Shown: positions 53,446 to 61,728, counted from the stretch's first letter. The stretch is DNA of 64,000 nucleotides from Anaerovibrio lipolyticus (GCF_021531495.1 NZ_JADYTY010000005.1:1-64000), one strand, 5' to 3'. Numbers and translations: made by a program. Notes: generated from the letters alone by a model not told the origin.

Positions 53446-54043
53446 GTCAATCACTTCTTTTCTGTCCTTGAATGCAACACAGACTCTATGTCTATAATTA
53501 TAGCACATACAATCGGTAGATTCAATTTCAATCCGTGATTTTCATGGATTTGGCAATAACATATGTAAGAATCATAGGATTCTATTTTAGTCGTATTTGG
53601 GAGATTGTCGTTCACCGAAAGCCGCTACCCTCTCGGCAGTTCTCTTATGAACTTCTTGCATTTTCACGCAAGCACAGACTATATCTTGTCCGTCAGCCTT
53701 GCCTGTTACGGTCTACCCACTTCCCGCCACTTGGCGGTACTTCCCTCAGGAGGAATAGTCGTTGAGCTTTCTCCTATTCGGAGCTTAGTTGCTGATTGTC
53801 CATTCTTTAGCACTTAGGCTTTAACCTTATGCCATATAGCAGATTTTTTCCGCTTTCGCCACATTCACGTCTAGGCTTGTTTCATCCTTGCGTTGTAGTT
53901 CTGCTATCTTTAGGAGTTTCCAGCAGTTCGAGTAGTATTGGATAGATTTTGAGCATCTATCTCTACGCACATATTTCTATATGCGCTGACTAGCTTGGTC
54001 GCCTAACTCACGACTAAAGTCACGAGTATGCGGCTCCCATTTA
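53446..54043 (-). other. long 5' non-coding part of TnpB element
   Basis: About 600 bases lie between the left end and the tnpB start. No tnpA or tnpA relic can be read in either strand. The stretch is GC-richer than the flank around 53600-53800 and contains several short stems. It may hold the tnpB promoter and a structured RNA; I cannot name it. Confidence 0.5.
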
Positions 54044-54495
54044 ATCAATGTGCCCCAGCACATCAACATAGGAATGTCTTGCCAGCTCCCGAGCCATTAC
54101 CCGCAAATAGATTCCATAGGCCTCTTCCTTGGATTTGCCCTGATAAAAATCCTCATAATACAAATCCATTAAATCAATGATATGTATGGAGCCTATGACC
54201 AAATCAAAGGGAGCCTGAGCCACAAATTCCTGATTGGCCTTCAAGCAGGTATCAGTAATACCTACCTCTACTCCTAGCTGCAGATTCCCGCCCCGCTGAC
54301 TGCCATACTGCTGCCAATATTCACTAGGCCCAAATCTGAAATCCATATCCTTATAGTTTTTGGTATTAACATAGTCATAATCAAAATGCTCTGTCAGAGT
54401 CAGACCTATCCCTAACTTCTCCCTGGCTTCTATGGCCTCCTGCAAGGTCATCTGGGAATCAGAAGAAAACTCTGTATGGGCATGATTGTCGAAGA

Positions 54496-54759
54496 TCATT
54501 GCTCCCCAGCCTCCTCCAGATACTGCTTCAAAGCCTTGGCCAGCTGATCCGGACAGGAGGTAGCCTTGGCACCACAGCGAATCCCCTCCAGCCTGCTCAC
54601 AATCTCCTGCAGCTCCATGCCCTCAGTCAGCTTGCCGATACCCTGCAAATTGCCGTTACAGCCACCTAGCACTCTAAGATTGTGCAGCTTGCCATCTTCT
54701 ACCTCAAATTTCATCAAACGGGCACACACACCCTGAGGTGCATACTCCACCTTTGCCAT
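54496..54759 (-). CDS. TSCPD-domain protein (TIGR03905 type)
   Basis: The start at 54759 (MAKVEYAPQGVCARLM) is set by AAAGGAG; the protein is 87 aa. It holds the family pattern VCARLMKFEVEDGKLHNLRVLGGC split across strands, GCNGNLQGIGKL and CGAKATSCPDQLAKAL, close to the TSCPD motif found at the end of some ribonucleotide reductases. Conserved cysteines may bind zinc. Function is unknown. It overlaps the broken PHP gene by four bases. Confidence 0.87.
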   Translation of the reverse strand: MAKVEYAPQGVCARLMKFEVEDGKLHNLRVLGGCNGNLQGIGKLTEGMELQEIVSRLEGIRCGAKATSCPDQLAKALKQYLEEAGEQ

Positions 54760-54816
54760 GTGAATCTCTCCTTTTAACGAATTATCTACCAAATTTATCT
54801 GCATCTGCCAAAGCCC

Positions 54817-55683
54817 TTATTTCTGGACAAAGGCATCTGCCAAAATCCCAAATTCCTCCAAGGAGAAGGTTTCTCCTCGACGACCGCTGTCCAAACCACA
54901 TTTGTCAAAAGCCGCCTTAATATCCTCTTGCTGAAAGCCTGCTCCCTTCAAGGCATTGGCTATAGTTTTCCGCCGCTGGCCAAAGGCCGCCTTAACCACT
55001 CGGAAGAACATTTTCTCACTCTTTACCTCCACCGCTGGCTTCTCCCGCACATCACAGACAATAACCACGGAATCCACCTCTGGGGCTGGTATAAAGGAAC
55101 GAGGCGGCACATCAAAGGCAATATGAGGCCTGGTATAATACTGTACTGCCACAGACAGAGCACCATAAATCTTGCTGCCTGGCTGGGCAATCATTCTCAA
55201 GGCCACTTCCTTTTGCACCATAGTAACCAGAATGGAAATTGGCAAATGCTGTTCCAGCAAAGCCATCAAAATCGGAGTGGTAATATAGTAAGGCAGATTG
55301 GCTGCCACCTTAAAGGGTTTGTTCCCCATCAGCTCAGGAATATTCACTTTGAGAATATCTCCCGGCACAATGGTAACATTATCATAGCCTTCCAGCGTGT
55401 GGGCCAACACTGCTGGCAGCTTCTTGTCCAGCTCCACTGCAGTTACCTTGGCGCCAGATTCTGCCAGTCCCTGAGTCAAAGTACCAATACCTGGCCCAAT
55501 CTCCAAGATATTATCCTCCGGCCCTGCCCCGGCTGCATCCACAATTCCCTGAACAATACCTGCATCCACCAGGAAATTCTGTCCCAGCTTCTTGGCCGCT
55601 CTCAGGTTAAAGGCCTTCATAATATGCCTGGTAACCTGGGGATTGGCGATTACCGGATGGGTGGTTTTTATAGTATCTGTCAT
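54817..55683 (-). CDS. rsmA: 16S rRNA dimethyladenosine transferase RsmA (KsgA)
   Basis: The 288-aa protein has QNFLVDAGI, SAM motif LEIGPGIGTLTQ, and catalytic NLPYYITTP. It dimethylates two adjacent adenosines in the 3' hairpin of 16S rRNA (A1518/A1519 in E. coli numbering). It follows rnmV by 14 bases, the usual pairing in Firmicutes. Confidence 0.96.
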   Translation of the reverse strand: MTDTIKTTHPVIANPQVTRHIMKAFNLRAAKKLGQNFLVDAGIVQGIVDAAGAGPEDNILEIGPGIGTLTQGLAESGAKVTAVELDKKLPAVLAHTLEGYDNVTIVPGDILKVNIPELMGNKPFKVAANLPYYITTPILMALLEQHLPISILVTMVQKEVALRMIAQPGSKIYGALSVAVQYYTRPHIAFDVPPRSFIPAPEVDSVVIVCDVREKPAVEVKSEKMFFRVVKAAFGQRRKTIANALKGAGFQQEDIKAAFDKCGLDSGRRGETFSLEEFGILADAFVQK

Positions 55684-55697
55684 ATATCTCTACTCCT

Positions 55698-56234
55698 TTA
55701 TTTCTCCAGCTCTGCCACAGCCTGCTGAAACTCCTGACGAGTAATACCGTAGTGATTCAACCGCTGCAAAAAGGTCTTTGCGTTGGCATAGCCAATTCCC
55801 AGCACAGCTCCCAGCTTGGCCCGTTTCTCGCTGGCTGCTGGGGAACCGCTAATCCCTGCCCTGAGCAAATCCGCTCCAGTAAAATTGTTGGTTGGCTCCC
55901 AATCCATAGTTCTTACCTTGGCCAAGGCAGTGCGAATGGCCTCGGGGGAAGCCTGCTCAATTCCTATATCATTATTGGCTGTAGCATCTTCCTTGGGAAT
56001 AAAGGCGTGCTTGGCCTCCGGAAATCTCTTGGTTAGAAAACGACGAATCCTCTCTCCTGCTGAATCTGGATCTGTCATAATGATAATGCCCCGCTTCTGG
56101 TAGGCCTTGGCAATGGAATCCAATGCCTGAGGTTTGAGATTAAACCCCTCTGTAATAATGCAATCTGCCTCCACAGCCTTGTCTATGGCCACTACATCCA
56201 TTTTTCCTTCAACAACTAAAACTTCCTTAATCAT
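55698..56234 (-). CDS. rnmV: ribonuclease M5
   Basis: The 178-aa protein is a small TOPRIM nuclease: VVEGKMDVVAI at the N-terminus, ITEGF, and MTDPDSAGERIRR with the DxD metal site. RNase M5 matures the 5' and 3' ends of 5S rRNA in Firmicutes. It overlaps the end of tmk by eight bases. Confidence 0.95.
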   Translation of the reverse strand: MIKEVLVVEGKMDVVAIDKAVEADCIITEGFNLKPQALDSIAKAYQKRGIIIMTDPDSAGERIRRFLTKRFPEAKHAFIPKEDATANNDIGIEQASPEAIRTALAKVRTMDWEPTNNFTGADLLRAGISGSPAASEKRAKLGAVLGIGYANAKTFLQRLNHYGITRQEFQQAVAELEK

Positions 56235-56916
56235 TTTCGTCCCTCAATATTTCCTTAACCGCCTGATATACATCCTCGTGAATATCCTGCACTGTTCGCA
56301 AATTTCCCTGCTGGGCACAGCTAATCTTAACCCAGCCATATTTTTCAGCCACCTCATTATAAGCCCTATGGCAATGATGGAGATAGCTGGTATCCTTCTC
56401 ATGAATGTCCTTTTTTCGGCTGCTGTCCTTGGCCGCCCGGCTATTAATCAGCCTATCGCTAATCTCCGGCGGCATATCCAGATAAATAACCATATCTGGC
56501 ACCGGCAGCTGCAATCTGCCAAATTCAAAATCCCACAGCCAGGTCAAAAATTCCTCCCGCTCTGCAGGATCCTTCAGCTTCACCGCCTGATGTACCATAT
56601 TGGAGGTAGTATATCTATCCGCCAAAATAATCCAGCCAGATTCATAGGCCTGGCGCCACTTCAAAAGATAGGAAGCATAGCGATCCACCGCAAAAAAGCT
56701 AGATGCCCCATAGGCACTGACATTTTCTGCCTGCTGACCAAATTCTCCACCTAGATACATTCGCACCAAGGCGGAGGATTCAGATTGATAATCAGGATAT
56801 TCCACCTTTAGAACCTGGTAGCCCTCAGCCAACAGCCTATCATACAAGGCCTTGGTCTGGGTAGCCTTGCCAGAGCCATCTCCTGCCTCTATGGTAATCA
56901 GCTTTCCCTTGCTCAT
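56227..56916 (-). CDS. tmk: thymidylate kinase
   Basis: Start at 56916 (MSKGKLITIEAGDG), because AAGGAGTG lies between the earlier in-frame ATG and this one. The 229-aa enzyme has P-loop GDGSGKAT, ADRYTTSN (DRY motif) and a long LID region with KDSSRKKDIHEKD. It phosphorylates dTMP to dTDP. The LID and P-loop differ from the classical GxDGAGKTT pattern, placing it in the group of longer tmk-like proteins found in Firmicutes. It is coupled to rnmV. Confidence 0.88.
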   Translation of the reverse strand: MSKGKLITIEAGDGSGKATQTKALYDRLLAEGYQVLKVEYPDYQSESSALVRMYLGGEFGQQAENVSAYGASSFFAVDRYASYLLKWRQAYESGWIILADRYTTSNMVHQAVKLKDPAEREEFLTWLWDFEFGRLQLPVPDMVIYLDMPPEISDRLINSRAAKDSSRKKDIHEKDTSYLHHCHRAYNEVAEKYGWVKISCAQQGNLRTVQDIHEDVYQAVKEILRDEND

Positions 56917-56958
56917 ATATATATGTTCACTCCTTGGCATATCCTTTTTACAATCTAA

Positions 56959-58545
56959 TCAATCCTGTATGCCAGCCTTCTGACACACTCTGATAGTTTC
57001 CAGCCTGCTATCGACAGCCCCAGACAAGCGCATACCCTGGGCCTGATAAAATCGAATGTATTCCACCAAGGCCTCTGTAATCTCCTCTCCGGGACACAAA
57101 ACCGGAATCCCGGGAGGATAGAAGGCAATGGTTTCCCCGCAAATACAGCCAATGGCCTTTTCCAGCGCCACAGTCCTAATAGGAGCAAAAAAAGCTTCCC
57201 TAGGATTCATACGTTGAACCGCCACAGGCATATCAGCCATATGGCAGATATTATCCGCCCCCCGGCACCCCTGCTCTTCCGCAATACCAGAATCATCTTT
57301 ATTGGCTGTCTTTGTTGCCATTGTCCGCTGATGCTTAGCCGCCAGCTCCTGCAATACCTGCAGCAATCTATCTGCCTCTCTCTGGGTATCTGCCATGGAA
57401 ATAATAAAAAGCAGATTCTCAGGATCTGACAGCTCGCACTGCACCTTCCACTGATGCCGCAGCAACAGCTCTGCCTCCTGACCGGAAATATCCAGCCCTG
57501 CCAGATTAACCGTTACCTTGGCCCAATCTAAAGCCACCGCCCCTACATCTGCTAAGTCCTCATCGCCAGCCACCAGCGAACCAGCTTTCTGACCTGCCCA
57601 GATTTCCTTGCCAGGACAGTACAGCCCCGGAATTTCATTGATTTTTTTTCTTAGCCACTGAGCCAGCTCCACAGCTCTATTTACCCGCTGTGCCCCTTCC
57701 TGAGCCATTTGCAAGCGAGCAATATCCAAAGAAGCCAACAGCAGTTGATTAGGGCTGGTGGATTGCAGGAGACTGGCTGCTTGCCGAATCCGCTCCGCCT
57801 CCACCCTATTACTGCCAATATGCAGCATAGAGGTCTGAGTCATGGAACCTAACAGCTTGTGGGTGCTCTGAGCCGCCACATCAGCTCCCAGCTCTATAGC
57901 CTGCTTAGGCAAGTCCTTGCCAAAGCGTAAATGAGCACCATGAGCCTCATCCACCAGCAACAGCATATTTGCTTCGTGGAGCAGCTCTCCTATCCGCTGT
58001 AAATCACAGCAAAAACCATAATAGGTAGGATATACAGCCACAAGAGCCTTGGCCTCTGGATGTTCCTTGATAGCCTGCTTAACCGTTGCCACACTTAGTC
58101 CCATGGCAATACCCAAGCGGGTATCTATCTCTGGCTGAATGTATATGGGCACTGCCCCAGCCAGAATAATGCCCCCCATAATGGAACGATGGACATTCCT
58201 AGGCACCAGCACCGTATCTCCCGGCGACAGAGTACCCACCAACATCGCCTGAATAGCTCCAGTGGTGCCATTAATTACAAAAAGGCTTTCCCTAGCGCCC
58301 CACAGCTCTGCTGCCAGCTCCTGAGCCTCCTTGATACAGCCTGCTGGCTCATGTAAATCATCCAGCTCCTCCATAAGAGAAACCTCCTGCCGCAGGCCTG
58401 CCTCTGTAATCAGTCTCTTTAACAGAGGATGGGCCCCCAGGCCCTGCTTATGACCGGGGGTATGAAAAGCAAGGGCACCGTCCCCTGCATATGCTTCCAT
58501 TGCCTTAGAAATCGGTGCCGTAAACTGTCTATTATTCTTTTTCAT
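56959..58545 (-). CDS. PLP-dependent Orn/Lys/Arg decarboxylase family protein
   Basis: The start at 58545 (MKKNNRQFTAPISKAM) overlaps the stop of the kinase gene (TAATG). This fold-type I enzyme of about 528 aa has FHTPGHKQG, a VDEAHGAH motif and the PLP lysine in QSTHKLLGSMTQTS. It resembles the short YaaO-type decarboxylases of Firmicutes that lie next to tmk. The product is probably a polyamine precursor (arginine or lysine decarboxylation); the substrate cannot be told from sequence. The C-terminal domain (~430-528) holds ICGETIAFYPPGIPVLCPGE, typical of the family. Confidence 0.87.
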   Translation of the reverse strand: MKKNNRQFTAPISKAMEAYAGDGALAFHTPGHKQGLGAHPLLKRLITEAGLRQEVSLMEELDDLHEPAGCIKEAQELAAELWGARESLFVINGTTGAIQAMLVGTLSPGDTVLVPRNVHRSIMGGIILAGAVPIYIQPEIDTRLGIAMGLSVATVKQAIKEHPEAKALVAVYPTYYGFCCDLQRIGELLHEANMLLLVDEAHGAHLRFGKDLPKQAIELGADVAAQSTHKLLGSMTQTSMLHIGSNRVEAERIRQAASLLQSTSPNQLLLASLDIARLQMAQEGAQRVNRAVELAQWLRKKINEIPGLYCPGKEIWAGQKAGSLVAGDEDLADVGAVALDWAKVTVNLAGLDISGQEAELLLRHQWKVQCELSDPENLLFIISMADTQREADRLLQVLQELAAKHQRTMATKTANKDDSGIAEEQGCRGADNICHMADMPVAVQRMNPREAFFAPIRTVALEKAIGCICGETIAFYPPGIPVLCPGEEITEALVEYIRFYQAQGMRLSGAVDSRLETIRVCQKAGIQD

Positions 58546-59729
58546 TAGCTCGCCACCGGACAAGGCAGCTTAATATGTACCTTGGTGCCTTCTCCCGGCT
58601 TGGAAATAACATTTAAGGAGGCTCCTATGAGCTTGACTCTTTCCTCCATGCCCAAAAGGCCAAAATGACCATCCCCATCGCCCCGTTTTCTAGCATATTC
58701 CATTTGCTCCACATCAAAGCCCTTGCCTGCATCCTCTACCAGAATAGACAGACATCCTCTGGTAAACAAAAGCCTTAGATTGCACTCCTCCACCTCTGCG
58801 TGGCGTTGCACATTACCCAGTGCCTCCTGAATGATTCTAAAGAGAGTAACCTCCACGTGCTTCTCCAGCACACACTCCTTACCCTTGACACTGAAATCCA
58901 CCTGCAGACCTTTACGCTCTGCCAGCTTGCCCACAAGCTGCCGCAGGGCTGCCACCAGTCCCAAATCATCCAAGGACATAGGCCGCATATCAAAAATAAT
59001 CTGCCGTACATCTGCCAGACAGTGACGAATCTGCCGTCTCAGCTCCTGCAGGCCCTTCTTGGCCTCCTCTGGGTGAGTATCCACCAAGCGTTCACAAATA
59101 GAAGCCTGATAAACCAAGGTAGCCATTTCCTGGGCTGGGCCATCATGTATCTCTCTGGAGACTCGGAGACGCTCATCCTCCTGAGCCTTGATAATCTGTA
59201 CCCCTAGGAATTTGTTCTTGGAAGCCACATCCATCTGGGCTACCACATTGCTAATCTGAGAGGTAAGATACCCAACTACTGTACCCAGCTTGGTAGCCAA
59301 ACGCTCTGCCATCATCAAGGTCTGCTCCATGCCCCGCAGTCTCAGCTCCAGACGATCCCGCTGACGGCGGGACTGAAACTCCTTCTCCTTGGCCAGAGCC
59401 AGCCTTACCTGTACATCCTTAACAGCCTCATAGCTCTCCCGAATCTTGTCCTCGGAATAATTAGCAAAATTACTGCTAACCTGTACCAAACGCTGTTTCT
59501 CCTGTTGCTCACAGTGCACCAGCATATCCACCTCATCCTGCAGCTTGCGAGTTTCCGCCTTCAGCTCCTTCAGCATTACAGTGGAAGCTTCCACATCACT
59601 TTTGGTATTTTCGTATATTTCGTAAATCTGCCCCTTGCTGTTTTCCATAGCCTCCACAGTATTTTGGAAGGCATCTCTAAGCATTTTTTCTCCCTGCTTA
59701 TCCATATCTATGTCATTTGAAAGTGCCAT
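58545..59729 (-). CDS. DegS-like soluble sensor histidine kinase
   Basis: This 394-aa protein has no membrane segment. The first half is coiled coil (about residues 20-150). The HisKA_3 motif REIHDGPAQEMATLVYQ holds the phospho-histidine, and a GHKL domain follows (EALGNVQRHA N box, DAGKGFD G1 box, GLLGMEERVKLIGA G2 box). The build is that of DegS, which senses cytoplasmic signals and phosphorylates DegU. No response regulator is encoded next to it, so its partner must be elsewhere. Confidence 0.88.
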   Translation of the reverse strand: MALSNDIDMDKQGEKMLRDAFQNTVEAMENSKGQIYEIYENTKSDVEASTVMLKELKAETRKLQDEVDMLVHCEQQEKQRLVQVSSNFANYSEDKIRESYEAVKDVQVRLALAKEKEFQSRRQRDRLELRLRGMEQTLMMAERLATKLGTVVGYLTSQISNVVAQMDVASKNKFLGVQIIKAQEDERLRVSREIHDGPAQEMATLVYQASICERLVDTHPEEAKKGLQELRRQIRHCLADVRQIIFDMRPMSLDDLGLVAALRQLVGKLAERKGLQVDFSVKGKECVLEKHVEVTLFRIIQEALGNVQRHAEVEECNLRLLFTRGCLSILVEDAGKGFDVEQMEYARKRGDGDGHFGLLGMEERVKLIGASLNVISKPGEGTKVHIKLPCPVAS

Positions 59730-59811
59730 GCCCTATTCTCCCGCATAAAAAAATTACCCAATCCATTTTATTGTACATTATCAAAAGAAATTAAGCAAAA
59801 TATTTTTTCCA

Positions 59812-59841
59812 CAAAAAACAGGCCCCCATGAGAGAGCCTGT
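59812..59841 (-). terminator. terminator of ldc
   Basis: On the minus strand ACAGGC-12-GCCTGT is followed by six Ts, eight bases after the ldc stop. Confidence 0.85.
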
Positions 59842-59848
59842 AGATTAT

Positions 59849-61009
59849 TCAGCGGGCCATAGCAGAGATATTTTCTGCTACCCCTATATTATCCTCATAA
59901 ACAATGGTTTTGGCTGGCTGGAAGCCATTAAAGCCGGTGGCTGCCGAGGAGCTGTAGGCTCCCATTTCCGGACTAAGCACCAAAGAACCTACCTGCAAGA
60001 CAGGAGCAGGATAATCCCTGGCCACCACATCAATGGAATCACAACTAGGCCCTACAAAAACCGAAGGTACCTTGACACCATGCTGGAAAAATTCCAGCTT
60101 GTAGGTCCAATGGTCAAAAACCAATCCATTGTAGCTGCCATACATACCATCATCCAACACATACCAAGGCTGGCCATTCCGCTCCTTGGTGCCGATTACC
60201 CTTGTGACCAGATTCACCGCTGTACCACACATATAACGGCCTGGCTCTGACCAGATTTCCACCTCTGGAAACAGCCTGTCCAGATGACGGCGAATCTCCT
60301 CCGTCATGGCATCCAAATCCGGCTCTGGCTGTCCAGCCTCCGGAATAGGCAGACCACCGCCAATATCCAGCACAGTCAGCTTCATGCCCTGCTGCTCCGC
60401 CTCATCAAAGAGCCTCCGACACAAGGTCAAAGCCCTGCCATAGGCTTCAGATTTCAAGGACTGACTGCCAACATGGAAGCAAATACCTGCTGGCACCAAG
60501 CCAGCCTCCTTGGCCTTATGCAAAAGAGACAATGCCTTGTCAGGCACCACCCCAAATTTTTCGTTCAGATTAATCACCGCAGAATCATTCTCCACCTGTA
60601 CCCGCACCAATACCTGGGCACCAGGAGCAGCTGCTGCCATTTTTTCTATTTCGCTTTCATCATCGAAGGTAAATCTATCCACCCCCAGCTTAGCCGCCTC
60701 AGCAATATCCCAGGCCGGTTTCACAGGGTTAGCATAAATCATTCTACTGCCTGGCACTCCCAAAGAGGCCAGCAGCCTTATTTCCCCAATAGATGCCACA
60801 TCAAAATTCGACCCAAGGGCAGCCATGCGCTGCAAAATCGCCGGTTCTGAATTGGCCTTAATAGCGTAAAATACCTTGACACGAGGTAACTTCTCACAGA
60901 GATAGCGATAATTTTTTTCTACCCTATCCAGAGACACCACCATAAATGGGGTTGGATATCTGTCTGCCAGATATTCCATTTCTTCTTCAGTTAAACGAAA
61001 GCTTTTCAT
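59849..61009 (-). CDS. ldc: lysine/ornithine decarboxylase, Selenomonas type
   Basis: Start at 61009 (MKSFRLTEEEMEYLADRYPTPFMV), with AGGAG five bases upstream. The 386-aa fold-type III PLP enzyme has PLP lysine in FYAIKANSEP, DVASIGE, CFHVGSQS, GGGLPIP, SEPGRYMCGTAVNLVT and the active-site cysteine in GPSCDSID. It closely resembles the Selenomonas ruminantium bifunctional lysine/ornithine decarboxylase by memory of its motifs. There cadaverine is attached to peptidoglycan and helps tether the outer membrane. The leader RNA is unusually structured, and the promoter is divergent from the ygbA-like gene. It is a single-gene unit. Confidence 0.9.
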   Translation of the reverse strand: MKSFRLTEEEMEYLADRYPTPFMVVSLDRVEKNYRYLCEKLPRVKVFYAIKANSEPAILQRMAALGSNFDVASIGEIRLLASLGVPGSRMIYANPVKPAWDIAEAAKLGVDRFTFDDESEIEKMAAAAPGAQVLVRVQVENDSAVINLNEKFGVVPDKALSLLHKAKEAGLVPAGICFHVGSQSLKSEAYGRALTLCRRLFDEAEQQGMKLTVLDIGGGLPIPEAGQPEPDLDAMTEEIRRHLDRLFPEVEIWSEPGRYMCGTAVNLVTRVIGTKERNGQPWYVLDDGMYGSYNGLVFDHWTYKLEFFQHGVKVPSVFVGPSCDSIDVVARDYPAPVLQVGSLVLSPEMGAYSSSAATGFNGFQPAKTIVYEDNIGVAENISAMAR

Positions 61010-61027
61010 AACAACTCCTATTCTTCT

Positions 61028-61131
61028 CATAAGGTTCCTTGCGGCTTCCTTATGCAGTGTACAAATGCGGTGTGCTATACGTCCTCAATGTACACTGTCT
61101 TTGCATCTTTGTATTTTTTAGCACACCTATG
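61028..61131 (-). promoter_or_regulatory. structured ldc leader with H-type pseudoknot
   Basis: In the minus-strand leader, GGTGTGCTA (61127-61119) pairs with TAGCACACC (61077-61069), and CAGTGTACA (61097-61089) pairs with TGTACACTG (61063-61055). Both are perfect 9-bp stems, interleaved as in an H-type pseudoknot with loops of 21, 11 and 5 bases. A 7-bp hairpin CATAAGG/CCTTATG (61054-61028) follows, about nine bases before the ribosome site. The layout suggests a cis-acting translation or stability switch. Confidence 0.65.
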
Positions 61132-61137
61132 ACTTGC

Positions 61138-61166
61138 ATTATAGACTTATCCAACTATAAATGCAA
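61138..61166 (-). promoter_or_regulatory. ldc promoter
   Basis: On the minus strand TTGCAT (61161-61166), 17 bases, TATAAT (61138-61143). The -35 lies in the left arm of the palindrome at 61155-61186. It gives a leader of about 120 bases. Confidence 0.75.
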
Positions 61167-61186
61167 TAAAAAATTTGCATTTATAG
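61155..61186. promoter_or_regulatory. 12-bp palindrome shared by divergent promoters
   Basis: CTATAAATGCAA-8-TTGCATTTATAG is a perfect 12-bp inverted repeat. Each arm contains TTGCAT, the -35 of the ldc promoter on one strand and of the ygbA-like promoter on the other. A protein bound here would cover both. Confidence 0.65.
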
Positions 61187-61203
61187 AGATTTCAAAGTAC
61201 AAT
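61175..61203 (+). promoter_or_regulatory. promoter of ygbA-like gene
   Basis: TTGCAT (61175-61180), 17 bases, TACAAT (61198-61203), 51 bases before the start at 61255. Confidence 0.7.
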
Positions 61204-61254
61204 TTATAGATAGATAAACACAGCATAATGCTGACGCATAAAAGGAGAAGTTAG

Positions 61255-61716
61255 ATGAGCATTTTTGACAGATTTTTACCCAAAAAGAAACAGCCTGAGG
61301 TAAAAAATACCATTCCTCAGGAAAAGACCAATATTAAAAAGACCTTCGGTGTATATTGCCACAAGCATCACAACACCAGCGGCGATAAGCTTTGTCCAAA
61401 ATGTACTGCCCTTCTGGCCACCGTTATGACCAAGATTAACCGCTGCCCATATGGTATTACCAAGCCAATCTGCGACCGTTGCGAGATTATGTGCTTCGGC
61501 TCTAAGCAGAACAAGGAATTTATGACCATTATGTCCAGTTCCAGCAAGGGGATGCTGCTGAGACACCCTATGATGAGCCTTAAGCACAAAATGGCCAGCT
61601 TTAGTGTGGACTACGCCAAGCGGGAGCAGGAAAAGCGAGCTTCCGAAAAGGCTGCTGCCAAGAAGAAAAATGCTGAGGAAAAGGCAAAAGCCAAGGATGA
61701 AAGCAAAAAGAAATAA
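61255..61716 (+). CDS. YgbA-like (nitrous oxide-stimulated promoter) family protein
   Basis: The 153-aa protein has the YgbA pattern of cysteines and histidines: VYCHKHHN, LCPKCTALL, INRCPYGITKPICDRCEIMCFG and a later HPMMSLKH. These may bind a metal. The C-terminal 40 residues are a Lys/Ala/Glu-rich tail. E. coli ygbA is induced by nitric oxide through NsrR and helps recovery from nitrosative stress. Here a perfect palindrome overlaps the promoter, so regulation by a repressor is plausible. AGGAG precedes the ATG. Confidence 0.85.
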   Translation: MSIFDRFLPKKKQPEVKNTIPQEKTNIKKTFGVYCHKHHNTSGDKLCPKCTALLATVMTKINRCPYGITKPICDRCEIMCFGSKQNKEFMTIMSSSSKGMLLRHPMMSLKHKMASFSVDYAKREQEKRASEKAAAKKKNAEEKAKAKDESKKK

Positions 61717-61728
61717 TTACACCAAAAT

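Larger units (their letters stand above)
52238..54043 (-). mobile_element. IS200/IS605-family element carrying only tnpB
   Basis: The element is 1806 bases and lies directly 3' of TTGAT (minus strand, 54044-54048), the same target pentamer as ISDra2. The left end (54043) starts TAAATGGGAGCC and has the sub-terminal hairpin CTCGTGAC-TTTA-GTCGTGAG; the right end (52238) stops GTGGGAGGTTCAG after the hairpin CCCGCGAC-TTTA-GTCGTGGG. No target duplication is present, as expected for this family. It has no tnpA, so movement needs a Y1 transposase in trans. Confidence 0.9.
51908..54499 (-). pseudogene. PHP histidinol-phosphatase-like gene interrupted by TnpB element
   Basis: The 5' part (54044-54499) encodes MIFDNHAHTEFSSDSQ ... 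YVDVLGHID and the 3' part (51908-52237) YICRYAPYEDKN ... QRKMQLCK. Joined without any base added or lost they give a 261-codon PHP protein with HAHTEFSSDS, TEHFDYDY, IGSIHI, LGHIDY and GSDAH. The inserted DNA makes an immediate TAA after the Asp codon. The start overlaps the TSCPD gene stop by four bases. A related intact PHP gene is at 721-1572. Precise excision of the element would restore the gene. Confidence 0.9.

Noticed and set aside
52339-53508. Longer TnpB start at 53508
   Set aside because: The extra 21 residues are not TnpB-like, and AGAAGTGA stands before the ATG at 53445, where [12 protein letters not shown] fits the family start.
61028-61131. Known lysine riboswitch in the ldc leader
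   Set aside because: The leader is too short and has a two-stem pseudoknot instead of the five-helix lysine aptamer core.
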